Virus record (IMG/VR): IMGVR_UViG_3300017605_001304
Location: 85,156 to 149,155 of that record
Direction: 5' to 3' (one strand)
DNA length: 64,000 bases
Source: a virus
Shown here piece by piece: positions 41,651 through 48,586 of this stretch (position 1 is the first letter of the stretch; every line of letters starts with the position of its first letter). The translations under genes and the position numbers were made by a program. The notes beneath the pieces were generated by a model. The model saw only the letters and a program-made list of their open reading frames with translations, ran no database searches and had not been told where the DNA came from.

Positions 41651-41855
41651 CGAACGATCTCCTGAAAGACTCCATCGGCAGGACTTCCTCGATGATCTCG
41701 CTGCCGATCGTCACGAAGACGGCGTACGGTCCATCGCAGAAATCGAGGGGCCTTGCACGGCGCAGGAACGTGCGCTCGACGAGCTCACGATCCCACATCC
41801 AAGTCAGGACACGGCGCAGCACCATCCCGTCGGGCGAGGGAAGCGGGCAATTCAT
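41640..41855 (-). CDS. Small protein, possible array relative, 71 aa
   Basis: MVLRRVLTWMWDRELVERTFL helix, then DGPYAVFVTIGSEIIEEVLP. This order (Trp helix, strand, terminal E-E-V-L helix) resembles members of the 47-62 kb array. Overlaps both neighbours by a few bases. Confidence 0.45.
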   Translation of the reverse strand: MNCPLPSPDGMVLRRVLTWMWDRELVERTFLRRARPLDFCDGPYAVFVTIGSEIIEEVLPMESFRRSFGAR

Positions 41856-42040
41856 CGGAGAGGTCCAAGGCTCGGTAGCACCCTGAAGCGAATGAAGTTC
41901 GAGAGGGCAGCCGCTCCGACCATGTTCCGCATGTACGGGCTACGGCCGAGCATGCCGCCCGGGATCGTGCCGTACAGCGGATGCTGCGTGTACAGCCGCG
42001 TGATCCGCCAGTGGTGGCGGATCACCTTGCTCACTGCCAC
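41852..42040 (-). CDS. Small protein, possible array relative, 62 aa
   Basis: GTG start; VIRHHWRITRLYTQHPLYGTI, then YMRNMVGAAALSNFIRFR. Short, basic, helix-rich, ATGA overlap with the next gene. Start among several GTGs is uncertain. Confidence 0.4.
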   Translation of the reverse strand: MAVSKVIRHHWRITRLYTQHPLYGTIPGGMLGRSPYMRNMVGAAALSNFIRFRVLPSLGPLR

Positions 42041-42267
42041 GGGGCGGTCCTCCACCACCGGTCGCGCCACGGGGTCGGCTCGCGCTGCGTGACGAGCTCG
42101 ACCACACAGCGTTCGAGTTGGCGCGCGCCGCGGTTGAGCGCGTCGGCACGATGCGGCGGGAACAGCCGAAGCTGCAGCCGGAGGTCCATGAAGGCGTTCC
42201 GCCACGGGCCTTGGAGCCAGTGCGAGCACATCCCGAGACGGTGGGCGACGACGCGGCTGCTCAGCAC
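42031..42267 (-). CDS. Small basic protein, 78 aa
   Basis: GTG start behind GAGGAG. SHWLQGPWRNAFMDLRLQLRL and QLERCVVELVTQREPTPW; Trp- and Arg-rich. Overlaps both neighbours. Possibly a distant array member. Confidence 0.45.
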   Translation of the reverse strand: MLSSRVVAHRLGMCSHWLQGPWRNAFMDLRLQLRLFPPHRADALNRGARQLERCVVELVTQREPTPWRDRWWRTAPWQ

Positions 42268-42575
42268 TCGGGGTCTCCTCGGTCCAGGCTCGCGCGATGT
42301 TTCTCGATGCGGGAGAGGATCTCCGGGATCCGGAGCGGCTTCATGTCCGAGACGTCGACGTCGAACTCGACGTAGATCGCCTTGACCATCTCCTCGGTCG
42401 AGCGCTCGTCGCTATCGAAGTCCGAGACGCAGGACTCGTCCGTCATCAGGACCCCTTCGGGATCCACCCCGATGGCGAGCTCAACGAACTCGTCGACCAG
42501 ATCGAGCGGGAACTGATCGAGCTTCACCGTCGGAGCGAACACGATCTCGGGGTCTTTCGGGATCTCGCTATCCAT
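42261..42575 (-). CDS. Acidic hypothetical protein, 104 aa
   Basis: MDSEIPKDPEIVFAPTVKL; very acidic middle (DESCVSDFDSDERSTEE) and a beta segment KAIYVEFDVDVSDM. Stop and start overlap neighbours. Could mimic nucleic acid by charge; no evidence beyond composition. Confidence 0.5.
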   Translation of the reverse strand: MDSEIPKDPEIVFAPTVKLDQFPLDLVDEFVELAIGVDPEGVLMTDESCVSDFDSDERSTEEMVKAIYVEFDVDVSDMKPLRIPEILSRIEKHRASLDRGDPEC

Positions 42576-42771
42576 CGAAGAAGAACTCCCGCAAGAGGCG
42601 ATCGATCCCCGCCGAGCTCACGCTGCTGGCGGTCGGCCGAGCGTCCACGATCTCATGCCACAGTGCATAGAGCCCCTGCGGTTCGACGCCGCTCACGAAC
42701 GCAAGCTCCGAGGCACTCGGCGGCCTGAGACGTGGACTATCGGCTACAGGAAGCTGTCGGTGATCTCGCAT
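42568..42771 (-). CDS. Small protein ending LLREFFFDG, 67 aa
   Basis: SASELAFVSGVEPQGLYALWHEIV, then GIDRLLREFFFDG at the C-terminus. The end resembles the RLFLEG tag seen on module and PcfJ-like proteins, though more weakly. Overlaps the fibre-like gene by 28 bases. Confidence 0.45.
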   Translation of the reverse strand: MRDHRQLPVADSPRLRPPSASELAFVSGVEPQGLYALWHEIVDARPTASSVSSAGIDRLLREFFFDG

Positions 42772-43586
42772 CCGATCAGGTGCCTCAAGCTGGTCGAGCC
42801 GCGGTTGAACTCGACCTGCATCACGTAGTTGCCCGGTTCCAGGTTCGTCTTGGTCGTGTCGAGCTGAACGCTGACCTCGCCAAGAGTACCGTCCGTGATG
42901 GTCGCATCAAGGTCCCCCCAGATCGGGAAGCCCTGGCGGTTCGCGCTGTTCACGGACTTCGCGAGCGAGAGCGTCACCGCCCCGCCCGTGATGTCGAAGC
43001 GGAGGAGGCCGTCCAGCGAGGTCGCGTAGTAGAAGAGCATCGTCGGCGTGCTCTTGCGCGTCACCACGATGCTGCGGCTCACCTCGTCCGCCGAGGTGCT
43101 GAGCACGACGAGCTCGGCCCAGTCGACCGAGGTCCCGATCGACTGCGACTCCCCGACCTCGGTGACGGTCGGCGCGTCCAGGCTGGACGTGCTCGTGAGG
43201 GTGAAGCGCAGGTACCGGAACCGTCCGGTCTGCGCCGCGAGCGTCTGCAGGATGCCGATCGTCGTGTCGGCTGACAGCACGTTCGCGAGCTCGGTCCGGT
43301 CCGCCGAGTCCGTCAGGTCGAACTCTTCGTCCGAGTAGAGGTACGCGCACGTGACGACGCCCTGCGCCCCACCCAAGTTGATCTTGAGATCGAGCGAGCT
43401 CATGTCCCAGACGGTTCCGTTGCGCCCGGAATCCGTCCGCTGCAGGAAGTACCCCGTCATCAGCGTCCCGACGAGGCCGATCGCCATGTTGTTGTTCAAG
43501 CGGCCCGCGTTCGGGCCGAGGTAGACCTGCGCCGCCGTCCCGTCGGCCGACAGGCGCAAGCCGAGAGACGTCGTGAGTGAAGCCAT
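42744..43586 (-). CDS. Beta-rich tail/fibre-like protein, 280 aa
   Basis: MASLTTSLGLRLSADGTAAQV; regular strands with FRYLRFTLTSTSSLDAPTV, ITGGAVTLSLAKSVN, LEPGNYVMQVEFNRG. Its LxLSxD.TAxQV start faintly recalls the repeats of the 6.0-7.5 kb protein. It adjoins the pectate lyase-like gene, so tail association is likely. Confidence 0.55.
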   Translation of the reverse strand: MASLTTSLGLRLSADGTAAQVYLGPNAGRLNNNMAIGLVGTLMTGYFLQRTDSGRNGTVWDMSSLDLKINLGGAQGVVTCAYLYSDEEFDLTDSADRTELANVLSADTTIGILQTLAAQTGRFRYLRFTLTSTSSLDAPTVTEVGESQSIGTSVDWAELVVLSTSADEVSRSIVVTRKSTPTMLFYYATSLDGLLRFDITGGAVTLSLAKSVNSANRQGFPIWGDLDATITDGTLGEVSVQLDTTKTNLEPGNYVMQVEFNRGSTSLRHLIGCEITDSFL

Positions 43587-43595
43587 GAAAGCCCC

Positions 43596-45017
43596 TTACT
43601 TGGGCAGACTGTTCAGGTACTCCTCGATGTTGGTGTACCCGTCGCCGTCTCGGTCCGTCGCCGCGTCCGCGCTCGACAACGGATTGAGCCCATGGCTCAG
43701 CTCCCAACCATCCGGCATGCCGTCACTGTCCGTGTCGATCGGGTTCGTACCCGTCTGCATCGTCGCCCAGCCGCCCACTTCGGACGGCGAGTTGATGATG
43801 TGACCGTTGTTCGAGAAGAGCGTCTGGAGGACGCGCTCGTCGACCTCGTCGCGGTACGGCCACGTCGCTCCGCAGCGCTTCGGCAAGCAGGTCAGCAACG
43901 TCGCCGCCGCCTGCGTACGAACCGCCGCCACGGTGTGCGGCACGAACATGCGGTACTGGTGAGCGCCGTAGAGCTCCGGGATCTGGTCGTTGCCGTCCGA
44001 CCGCAGGAAGAGCCAGTTGTTGAACAGCGGGTCCGTGATGAGGGTCTCTGCAATCGGGCCGATGTTCCCCGCGATGTAGATCTGGGCGCCAGGATCGGTC
44101 AGCGTGCCGACGTCGTTCGCCACGCGAATCCACGTGTGCAGCGGCGTGATGCCGGGGCCGATCGAGTTCGGGCCGGGCAGGTAGTAGTTGTTCACGATGT
44201 TCAGACGCTTGAGACCGGGGTGCTCGATCTCCATCGCCGCGCCTTGCGTCAGCGGGTCCCCGGTGTTGCCGCCCCAGTTGTAGATGAGGTTATTTCGGAA
44301 GTCGATCATGTCGCAGTAGGCGAACTGCGGGTTGCGCTGGTTGCCACTGATCATGACGTTGTGGTGCGTCGAGATGTTGTAGCAGGGCGCACCGACCGTC
44401 GACGAGCCGTACAGATTCGACATCGAGTGCCACGAGCCGTCGCCAATCCCTTCCGGAGGTGGCGGCTGCGTCTTCGGATGGAACGAATACGCGAGCGGCT
44501 CTGAAATCAAACAGTTCTGGATCGTGATGTCGTGCGCGCCGTACCAGACGGTGCAACACTCGTCGACCGACCACGACATAGATAGGTGATCAAGGATGAT
44601 GTTGTAGGTCTGACTCGGACCCGGGCTGACGTCGCTCGGCTGGCCGAAGTTGAGCGCGTCGCGATTGTCCCAGCCGTCGTCCGGGTTCTCGACGTCACCC
44701 GTGCGGATGCGCAGGTAGCGCATGATCACGTCGTGCGCCTGGATGCGGACCTCTTCGCCGCTGAGCGTGATCCCTTCGCCCGGCGCGGACTGCCCGGCGA
44801 TCGTCACGTACGGCTCGGTCAGGTGGATCGGGCTCGTGTGGTTGATGGTGCCGGCCACGTCGAAGACGATGATGCGCGGCCCAGTCGTAGATAGGGCGGC
44901 ACGCAGGCTGCCCGCACCCGAGTCATTCAAGTTCGTCACGTGAAGGACGGCGCCACCGCGGCCACCAATGCTGACCGCACCGAATCCTTCCGCGCCGGGG
45001 AACGCAGGAGTGGGCAT
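43596..45017 (-). CDS. Pectate lyase-like (PL1) tail protein, 473 aa
   Basis: ATG behind GGAGG. The N-terminal half matches bacterial family-1 pectate lyases: FPGAEGFGAVSIGGRGG, VTNLNDSGAGSLRAAL, GPRIIVFDVAGTI, VTIAGQSAPGEGI, MRYLRIRTGD, then NIILDHLSMSWSVDE (143-153). Pectate lyases cleave polygalacturonate by Ca-dependent elimination. There is no signal peptide, unlike secreted enzymes, fitting a virion part. The C-terminus has calcium-type DTDSDGMPDGWE and DRDGDGYTNIEEYLN repeats (from 428). Activity on pectin is not proven. Confidence 0.8.
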   Translation of the reverse strand: MPTPAFPGAEGFGAVSIGGRGGAVLHVTNLNDSGAGSLRAALSTTGPRIIVFDVAGTINHTSPIHLTEPYVTIAGQSAPGEGITLSGEEVRIQAHDVIMRYLRIRTGDVENPDDGWDNRDALNFGQPSDVSPGPSQTYNIILDHLSMSWSVDECCTVWYGAHDITIQNCLISEPLAYSFHPKTQPPPPEGIGDGSWHSMSNLYGSSTVGAPCYNISTHHNVMISGNQRNPQFAYCDMIDFRNNLIYNWGGNTGDPLTQGAAMEIEHPGLKRLNIVNNYYLPGPNSIGPGITPLHTWIRVANDVGTLTDPGAQIYIAGNIGPIAETLITDPLFNNWLFLRSDGNDQIPELYGAHQYRMFVPHTVAAVRTQAAATLLTCLPKRCGATWPYRDEVDERVLQTLFSNNGHIINSPSEVGGWATMQTGTNPIDTDSDGMPDGWELSHGLNPLSSADAATDRDGDGYTNIEEYLNSLPK

Positions 45018-45066
45018 GGAACCTCCATGCTGGAAGACGAAGAAGAACGCGCTTGAACGGGCGCGA

Positions 45067-45303
45067 TTACGCGTCGAAGAGATCGACGCCGAGTTCCGAG
45101 AGCGGGCTCGGGCCTGGGTTCGCGTCAAACTGCCGAGGCGTATTGAAGAAGGGATCGGTGAACAAGCCGAGCATGCCGACAAGGACGTTGACCGGGGAAC
45201 CTTGCACCCAGTTCGTCGGACGGTCGAGGATGAAGAAGCGGTCGTTCAGCGTGCGGTTGTGCTTGCCGCGGACCGCTTTCAGCCGGGGTCTATTTCTGCT
45301 CAC
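45067..45303 (-). CDS. Hypothetical protein, 78 aa
   Basis: GTG start inside the upstream gene's end. Basic N-terminus (MSRNRPRLKAVRGKHNR), FFILDRPTNWVQGSPVNVLVG and a C-terminal acidic end. Not recognised. Confidence 0.45.
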   Translation of the reverse strand: MSRNRPRLKAVRGKHNRTLNDRFFILDRPTNWVQGSPVNVLVGMLGLFTDPFFNTPRQFDANPGPSPLSELGVDLFDA

Positions 45304-45781
45304 GCGGGTTCAGCTTCCGCAGGTAGCGGTCGATCATCCTCGCCGTGATTCCGCGGCGGGGGCTGTAGATCGCACCCGTCACCGCATCCTGCAGCTTCCG
45401 GGGTAGCTGGCAGAAGTGATGCGCACACAGGGACCACTGCTTGACTCGGAGCATGGTGGAGAGCTTGTTGGGGCACGTCGGAACCCGACAGACCGAGAGG
45501 GTCTGGGTCGGGCTGTCGTCATCGCCGCCAACGGTGCGGCGGCGATGGCCCGAGATGACGCCGCTCTTCCCCGCCTGCGTGAGCTGCAGGCGAGGGCCCT
45601 CGCCCCAGTCGCAGGGATGCGGGACGAATCCCTTGCCCGACTCGTCCGGGTCGTAAGGCGTCCCGTCTCGAACGAAGACCATCTCGCGACAGGTGAAGCA
45701 GCGCCGGAGCGGCGAGTACACCTTCACGAAGACCACGGAGGACTTGGCCACCGCGTTCCCGGACAAGATCTTCCGCCCCAT
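45290..45781 (-). CDS. Cysteine-containing hypothetical protein, 163 aa
   Basis: ATG at 45781 after GAGGTGGGG. RRCFTCREMVFV, PHPCDWGEGPRL, VCRVPTCPN and WSLCAHHFCQLP give four Cys/His pairs, likely zinc sites. Basic C-terminal helix. Possibly DNA-binding; unproven. It lies just after a long inverted repeat. Confidence 0.5.
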   Translation of the reverse strand: MGRKILSGNAVAKSSVVFVKVYSPLRRCFTCREMVFVRDGTPYDPDESGKGFVPHPCDWGEGPRLQLTQAGKSGVISGHRRRTVGGDDDSPTQTLSVCRVPTCPNKLSTMLRVKQWSLCAHHFCQLPRKLQDAVTGAIYSPRRGITARMIDRYLRKLNPREQK

Positions 45782-45796
45782 GCCCCACCTCGAAAA

Positions 45797-45894
45797 GTTC
45801 AGCCGCCTGCCCCATCCCGAGGGAGAGAACCGAGTGCCCTGCAAGCCATCATGAAGCGAGGATGTTGCCCCGTGACAGCAGCAGGCGGCTGAAC
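45797..45894 (-). terminator. 14-bp perfect inverted repeat with T-run after ATPase gene
   Basis: GTTCAGCCGCCTGC and its exact complement flank 70 bases in the gap after the AAA+ gene. On the minus strand the second arm is followed by TTTTCG, as in an intrinsic terminator, but the loop is unusually long and could hold a small RNA structure. Confidence 0.5.
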
Positions 45895-45905
45895 CGTCTA
45901 CTGCG

Positions 45906-47291
45906 TCAGTTGGACTCGACGACCTCGGCCTCCTCCGCATCGAGCATCAGGCCCATGATCGGCCGCAGCTTCGTGGCTGCGTTCTTGAGCTCGCCGACCG
46001 GGTCCTCCTTGCGATCCTCGATCATCTTCTGGTGGTGCTGGAGCTGCCGCGCCGCGGTCACGAGGTCCGCCGTCGTCAGCTTGAGCCGCTTGCCGACCGC
46101 CTCCTGCCCGAGGCGGTAGATGGCCGCCAGCTTCGCCCGCGCACCGACCTCGGCGATGGTCGCCGGGATCATGCCCTCGCAGGCCCGGCCGACCGCTTCG
46201 AGGTCGACGTCGTCCGCGAGCTGGTCACCCGCGTAGCGCTTGACGAGGCGCATGGCCGCGTCCGCGTCGGGCTTCGTGAACTCGACGATCGCGTCGAGAC
46301 GGCCCGGCCGCAGCATGGCGGGGTGGATCTTCTCGACGCTGTTGGTCGTGAGGACGACCATGATCTCGGAGCCCTTCGCGACGACGCCGTCGATCTGCTC
46401 CAGGATCTGGTTCAGGCCCGCGCTGCGCTCGCCCTTGACCAGCTCGTCGATGTCCTCCGTGAACACGACCGCGGGCTGGTAGCGCTTCGCGAACGAGAGC
46501 GCGTTCAGGAACTGGCCGACGTTCTTCACGAGGATGAACGTCCAGCCGTTCTCCTCGCAGAGCTTCGCGGTCACGTTCGCCGTGAGGCTCTTGCCCACCC
46601 CGAACGGACCGGTCAGCAGCACGCCGCGCTTCAGCGGAACCTTCTTCGACCGGACGATGTCCGTGTAGAGGATCGGGGCGAAGAGGCTCATCGCGACCTG
46701 CGACTCGATGTCCTTGGGGAGGATCAGGTCGGACGGCGTGACCTTGTTCAGGTCGAGGAACTCCTTGTCGTTCGTGATCGCCTTGCCGCGATAGATCGAC
46801 TCGCCGGCCCGCATCCGGGCGTGCATCTGGTCGATGATCTCCTGCACGGCCGGCAGCGACTTCTTGCGCACGATCCCGACGAAGCGGAAGAAGTACGGAC
46901 CGTTCTCGACCTTCCGGGTCGCGTCGGTCTGCACGAAGCCCTCGACGCCGGGCAGGAGGAAGCGGCCCCACGGCACCTTGACCTCGGTCGTCGGACCCGT
47001 CCGTACCGTCAGCACCGCCGGCTTCTGGCCGGGGTCGAAGAAGTCCTGGGGCGGGATCTCCGTCTGCGACACGAACCCGAACCGGTCACGCAGCGTGTTG
47101 AACAGGAGCACCGCTCCGTCCCACGGGTCGAGGTCGAAGAGCTCGGAGAACTGCGTCTCCTGCTCTTCCTCCTGCTGCTTGCGCTGCAGCCACGTCACCG
47201 CCTCCGGAAGGCCCATGCCCTTCGGGAGCACGATGTCCGGGCGCTCCTCCCGCTTCACGTCGCACGACTTGAACGCCAGCTCACCTGCCAC
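45906..47291 (-). CDS. AAA+ ATPase, 461 aa
   Basis: GTG start with GAGGAG upstream. Walker A GPFGVGKS (228-235), Walker B VVFTEDID (275-282), sensor-1 TTN (315-317) and arginine-finger region LRPGRLD (327-333). The N-terminal 190 residues are unique (PWGRFLLPGVEGFVQTD). The core resembles classic AAA remodellers (proteasomal/FtsH type), used to unfold or remodel proteins. Substrate unknown. It sits directly downstream of the small-gene array. Confidence 0.8.
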   Translation of the reverse strand: MAGELAFKSCDVKREERPDIVLPKGMGLPEAVTWLQRKQQEEEQETQFSELFDLDPWDGAVLLFNTLRDRFGFVSQTEIPPQDFFDPGQKPAVLTVRTGPTTEVKVPWGRFLLPGVEGFVQTDATRKVENGPYFFRFVGIVRKKSLPAVQEIIDQMHARMRAGESIYRGKAITNDKEFLDLNKVTPSDLILPKDIESQVAMSLFAPILYTDIVRSKKVPLKRGVLLTGPFGVGKSLTANVTAKLCEENGWTFILVKNVGQFLNALSFAKRYQPAVVFTEDIDELVKGERSAGLNQILEQIDGVVAKGSEIMVVLTTNSVEKIHPAMLRPGRLDAIVEFTKPDADAAMRLVKRYAGDQLADDVDLEAVGRACEGMIPATIAEVGARAKLAAIYRLGQEAVGKRLKLTTADLVTAARQLQHHQKMIEDRKEDPVGELKNAATKLRPIMGLMLDAEEAEVVESN

Positions 47292-47419
47292 GATTCTCTC
47301 CTCGATGGTCTTGCTCAGGGCTCAACGGCACACGCCGCTATCTACCAGTATCGAAAAGCATCAGACGAAAAATCTGAGGGTCGATACCGCTTCCTGCATC
47401 AGGCGCTTGTAGACGCGGT
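47292..47419 (-). promoter_or_regulatory. AT-richer leader of the ATPase gene with nested inverted repeats
   Basis: This 128-base gap between the last array gene and the ATPase has GTATCGA/TCGATAC arms enclosing CAGA-TTTTTCG-TCTG, and is clearly richer in A/T than its surroundings. A promoter or operator for the ATPase is plausible; no good -35/-10 pair is evident. Confidence 0.35.
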
Positions 47420-47587
47420 TCATTGCATGCGGTCCTCGGTCGGCCACGCGATGTCGTTCAGCACGATCCCCGGCAAGTACCCGCCCCCCGTGAAGAGGTA
47501 CACGTCCTGCGCCATCCGCGGCAGCAGCCGGCCCGTCACGTCATGCTCGTTCAGCGCACCGCACAGGTTGGCGAAGACTTGATTCAT
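47420..47587 (-). CDS. Small-array protein 1, 55 aa
   Basis: ATGA start. NQVFANLCGALNEHDV helix, then QDVYLFTGGGYLPGIVLNDIAWP. The end LNDIAW parallels LNDIFLD of array protein 25. Last gene of the array in transcription order. Confidence 0.55.
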   Translation of the reverse strand: MNQVFANLCGALNEHDVTGRLLPRMAQDVYLFTGGGYLPGIVLNDIAWPTEDRMQ

Positions 47588-47763
47588 CGCAGGACATCCG
47601 GGATCCGACACAGGAAGATCTTGAGGCTCAGCGAGTTGAAGGTGCTCGGCCAGTAGAACGGGTTGAAGCGCGACTGGCCGTACCAGTAGAGCTGATCCGC
47701 GTCGGCCGCGGCGAAGAGCTGCTGAACCAGCCTACGGTACTTCAAGTCGAGCCACGAGGTCAT
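47584..47763 (-). CDS. Small-array protein 2, 59 aa
   Basis: ATGA start. YRRLVQQLFAAADADQLYWYG, then RFNPFYWPSTFNSLSLKIFL. Very rich in Tyr/Trp/Phe. Ends RIPDVLR. Confidence 0.55.
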   Translation of the reverse strand: MTSWLDLKYRRLVQQLFAAADADQLYWYGQSRFNPFYWPSTFNSLSLKIFLCRIPDVLR

Positions 47764-47945
47764 TCCGCCGGCTCCTCGTCGAACATGCTCCTGAGCGTGT
47801 CGTAGGGCGGGTCGCCCCACAGGAACGCCCGCAGGGCGGGCAAGAGGTCCCGCATGATGACGCGCAGGTCCTCATGAAGCAGCGCGTCGTGCGCATCGGC
47901 TTCGAGCGCAGAATACTCGGAGCGCAGCACCCGCCCGACGTTCAC
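47760..47945 (-). CDS. Small-array protein 3, 61 aa
   Basis: GTGA start. LHEDLRVIMRDLLPALRAFLWGDP, ending DTLRSMFDEEPAE: helix-proline-helix with the terminal TLxxMF element common in the array. Confidence 0.55.
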   Translation of the reverse strand: MNVGRVLRSEYSALEADAHDALLHEDLRVIMRDLLPALRAFLWGDPPYDTLRSMFDEEPAE

Positions 47946-48079
47946 TCGAAGATCCTCGCGAGCGGGTGCACCGCGGCGATGTCCCGCCAGAACACGGGGG
48001 CGCCAGACAAGCCCTGGCAGAAGTAGAACAGCAGGTGGCTCGGGAAGTTGATGCAGTAGTAGTCGTAAAGCTCATACAT
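47942..48079 (-). CDS. Small-array protein 4, 45 aa
   Basis: TGATG start. MYELYDYYCINFPSHLLFYF, then GAPVFWRDIAAVHPLARIFE. Strikingly aromatic; ends HPLARIFE. Confidence 0.55.
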   Translation of the reverse strand: MYELYDYYCINFPSHLLFYFCQGLSGAPVFWRDIAAVHPLARIFE

Positions 48080-48228
48080 CAGCACGACTCCGTCAGCAGC
48101 GGTTGCAGCCACAGCGCGGAGAACAGGTCGCCGGCAAAGAAGAGCAGGTCCTGCTTGGAGAACATGATGCCCGCCGGCCCGTGCGTGTAGATGAGCTGGT
48201 GAGTCATCTTCATGAAGTGCGTGTTCAC
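48079..48228 (-). CDS. Small-array protein 5, 49 aa
   Basis: GTGA start. IMFSKQDLLFFAGDLFSALW, then LQPLLTESC. Pairs with protein 6 (shared LLTE near the end). Confidence 0.55.
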   Translation of the reverse strand: MNTHFMKMTHQLIYTHGPAGIMFSKQDLLFFAGDLFSALWLQPLLTESC

Positions 48229-48383
48229 AAGGTGTACTCCGTCAGCAGGGCGCGCAGCGACAGCGAGCCGTAAAAGCTGTGTTCCCAGAAGGGCGCGCCT
48301 TGTACCCAGCGGAGGATGGGAGTCTCCTCGATCACGCGCTCGTAGAAGAACCCGTTGCTCATCCTCCTGAAGTGCGCGGTCAT
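48225..48383 (-). CDS. Small-array protein 6, 52 aa
   Basis: ATGA start. MSNGFFYERVIEETPILRWV, GAPFWEHSFYGSLSLRALLTEYTL. Ends with the same LRALLTE type element as protein 5. Confidence 0.55.
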   Translation of the reverse strand: MTAHFRRMSNGFFYERVIEETPILRWVQGAPFWEHSFYGSLSLRALLTEYTL

Positions 48384-48484
48384 AGGAGCTTCTTCCGATT
48401 CTGCTTGCGGCGTAGGTCACGGAACAACGCAGGTACCACCCCTACCAAGGTAAGCACCACGAGGATCATTGCAAGCGGCCTCAT
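48380..48484 (-). CDS. Tiny membrane peptide in array, 34 aa
   Basis: ATGA start. One membrane helix (LAMILVVLTLVGVVPALF) and a basic tail RDLRRKQNRKKLL. Not an obvious array paralogue. Confidence 0.5.
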   Translation of the reverse strand: MRPLAMILVVLTLVGVVPALFRDLRRKQNRKKLL

Positions 48485-48585
48485 CGCAGGAGGCTCAGGA
48501 GCTTCTCGAACCCGTCGAAGAGGAGGTGAAGGAAGTTCCAGAAGCCGGCCGCGATCAGGCGGCCGACGCCGCGTACGAGGGACAT
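48481..48585 (-). CDS. Tiny amphipathic peptide in array, 34 aa
   Basis: MSLVRGVGRLIAAGFWNFLH, then LLFDGFEKLLSLLR. Short amphipathic or membrane-seeking helix; stop overlaps the next start (ATGA). Confidence 0.5.
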   Translation of the reverse strand: MSLVRGVGRLIAAGFWNFLHLLFDGFEKLLSLLR

Positions 48586-48586
48586 G

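Noticed and set aside
48380-48585. The two 34-aa peptides as one gene
   Set aside because: They lie in different frames joined by an ATGA overlap.
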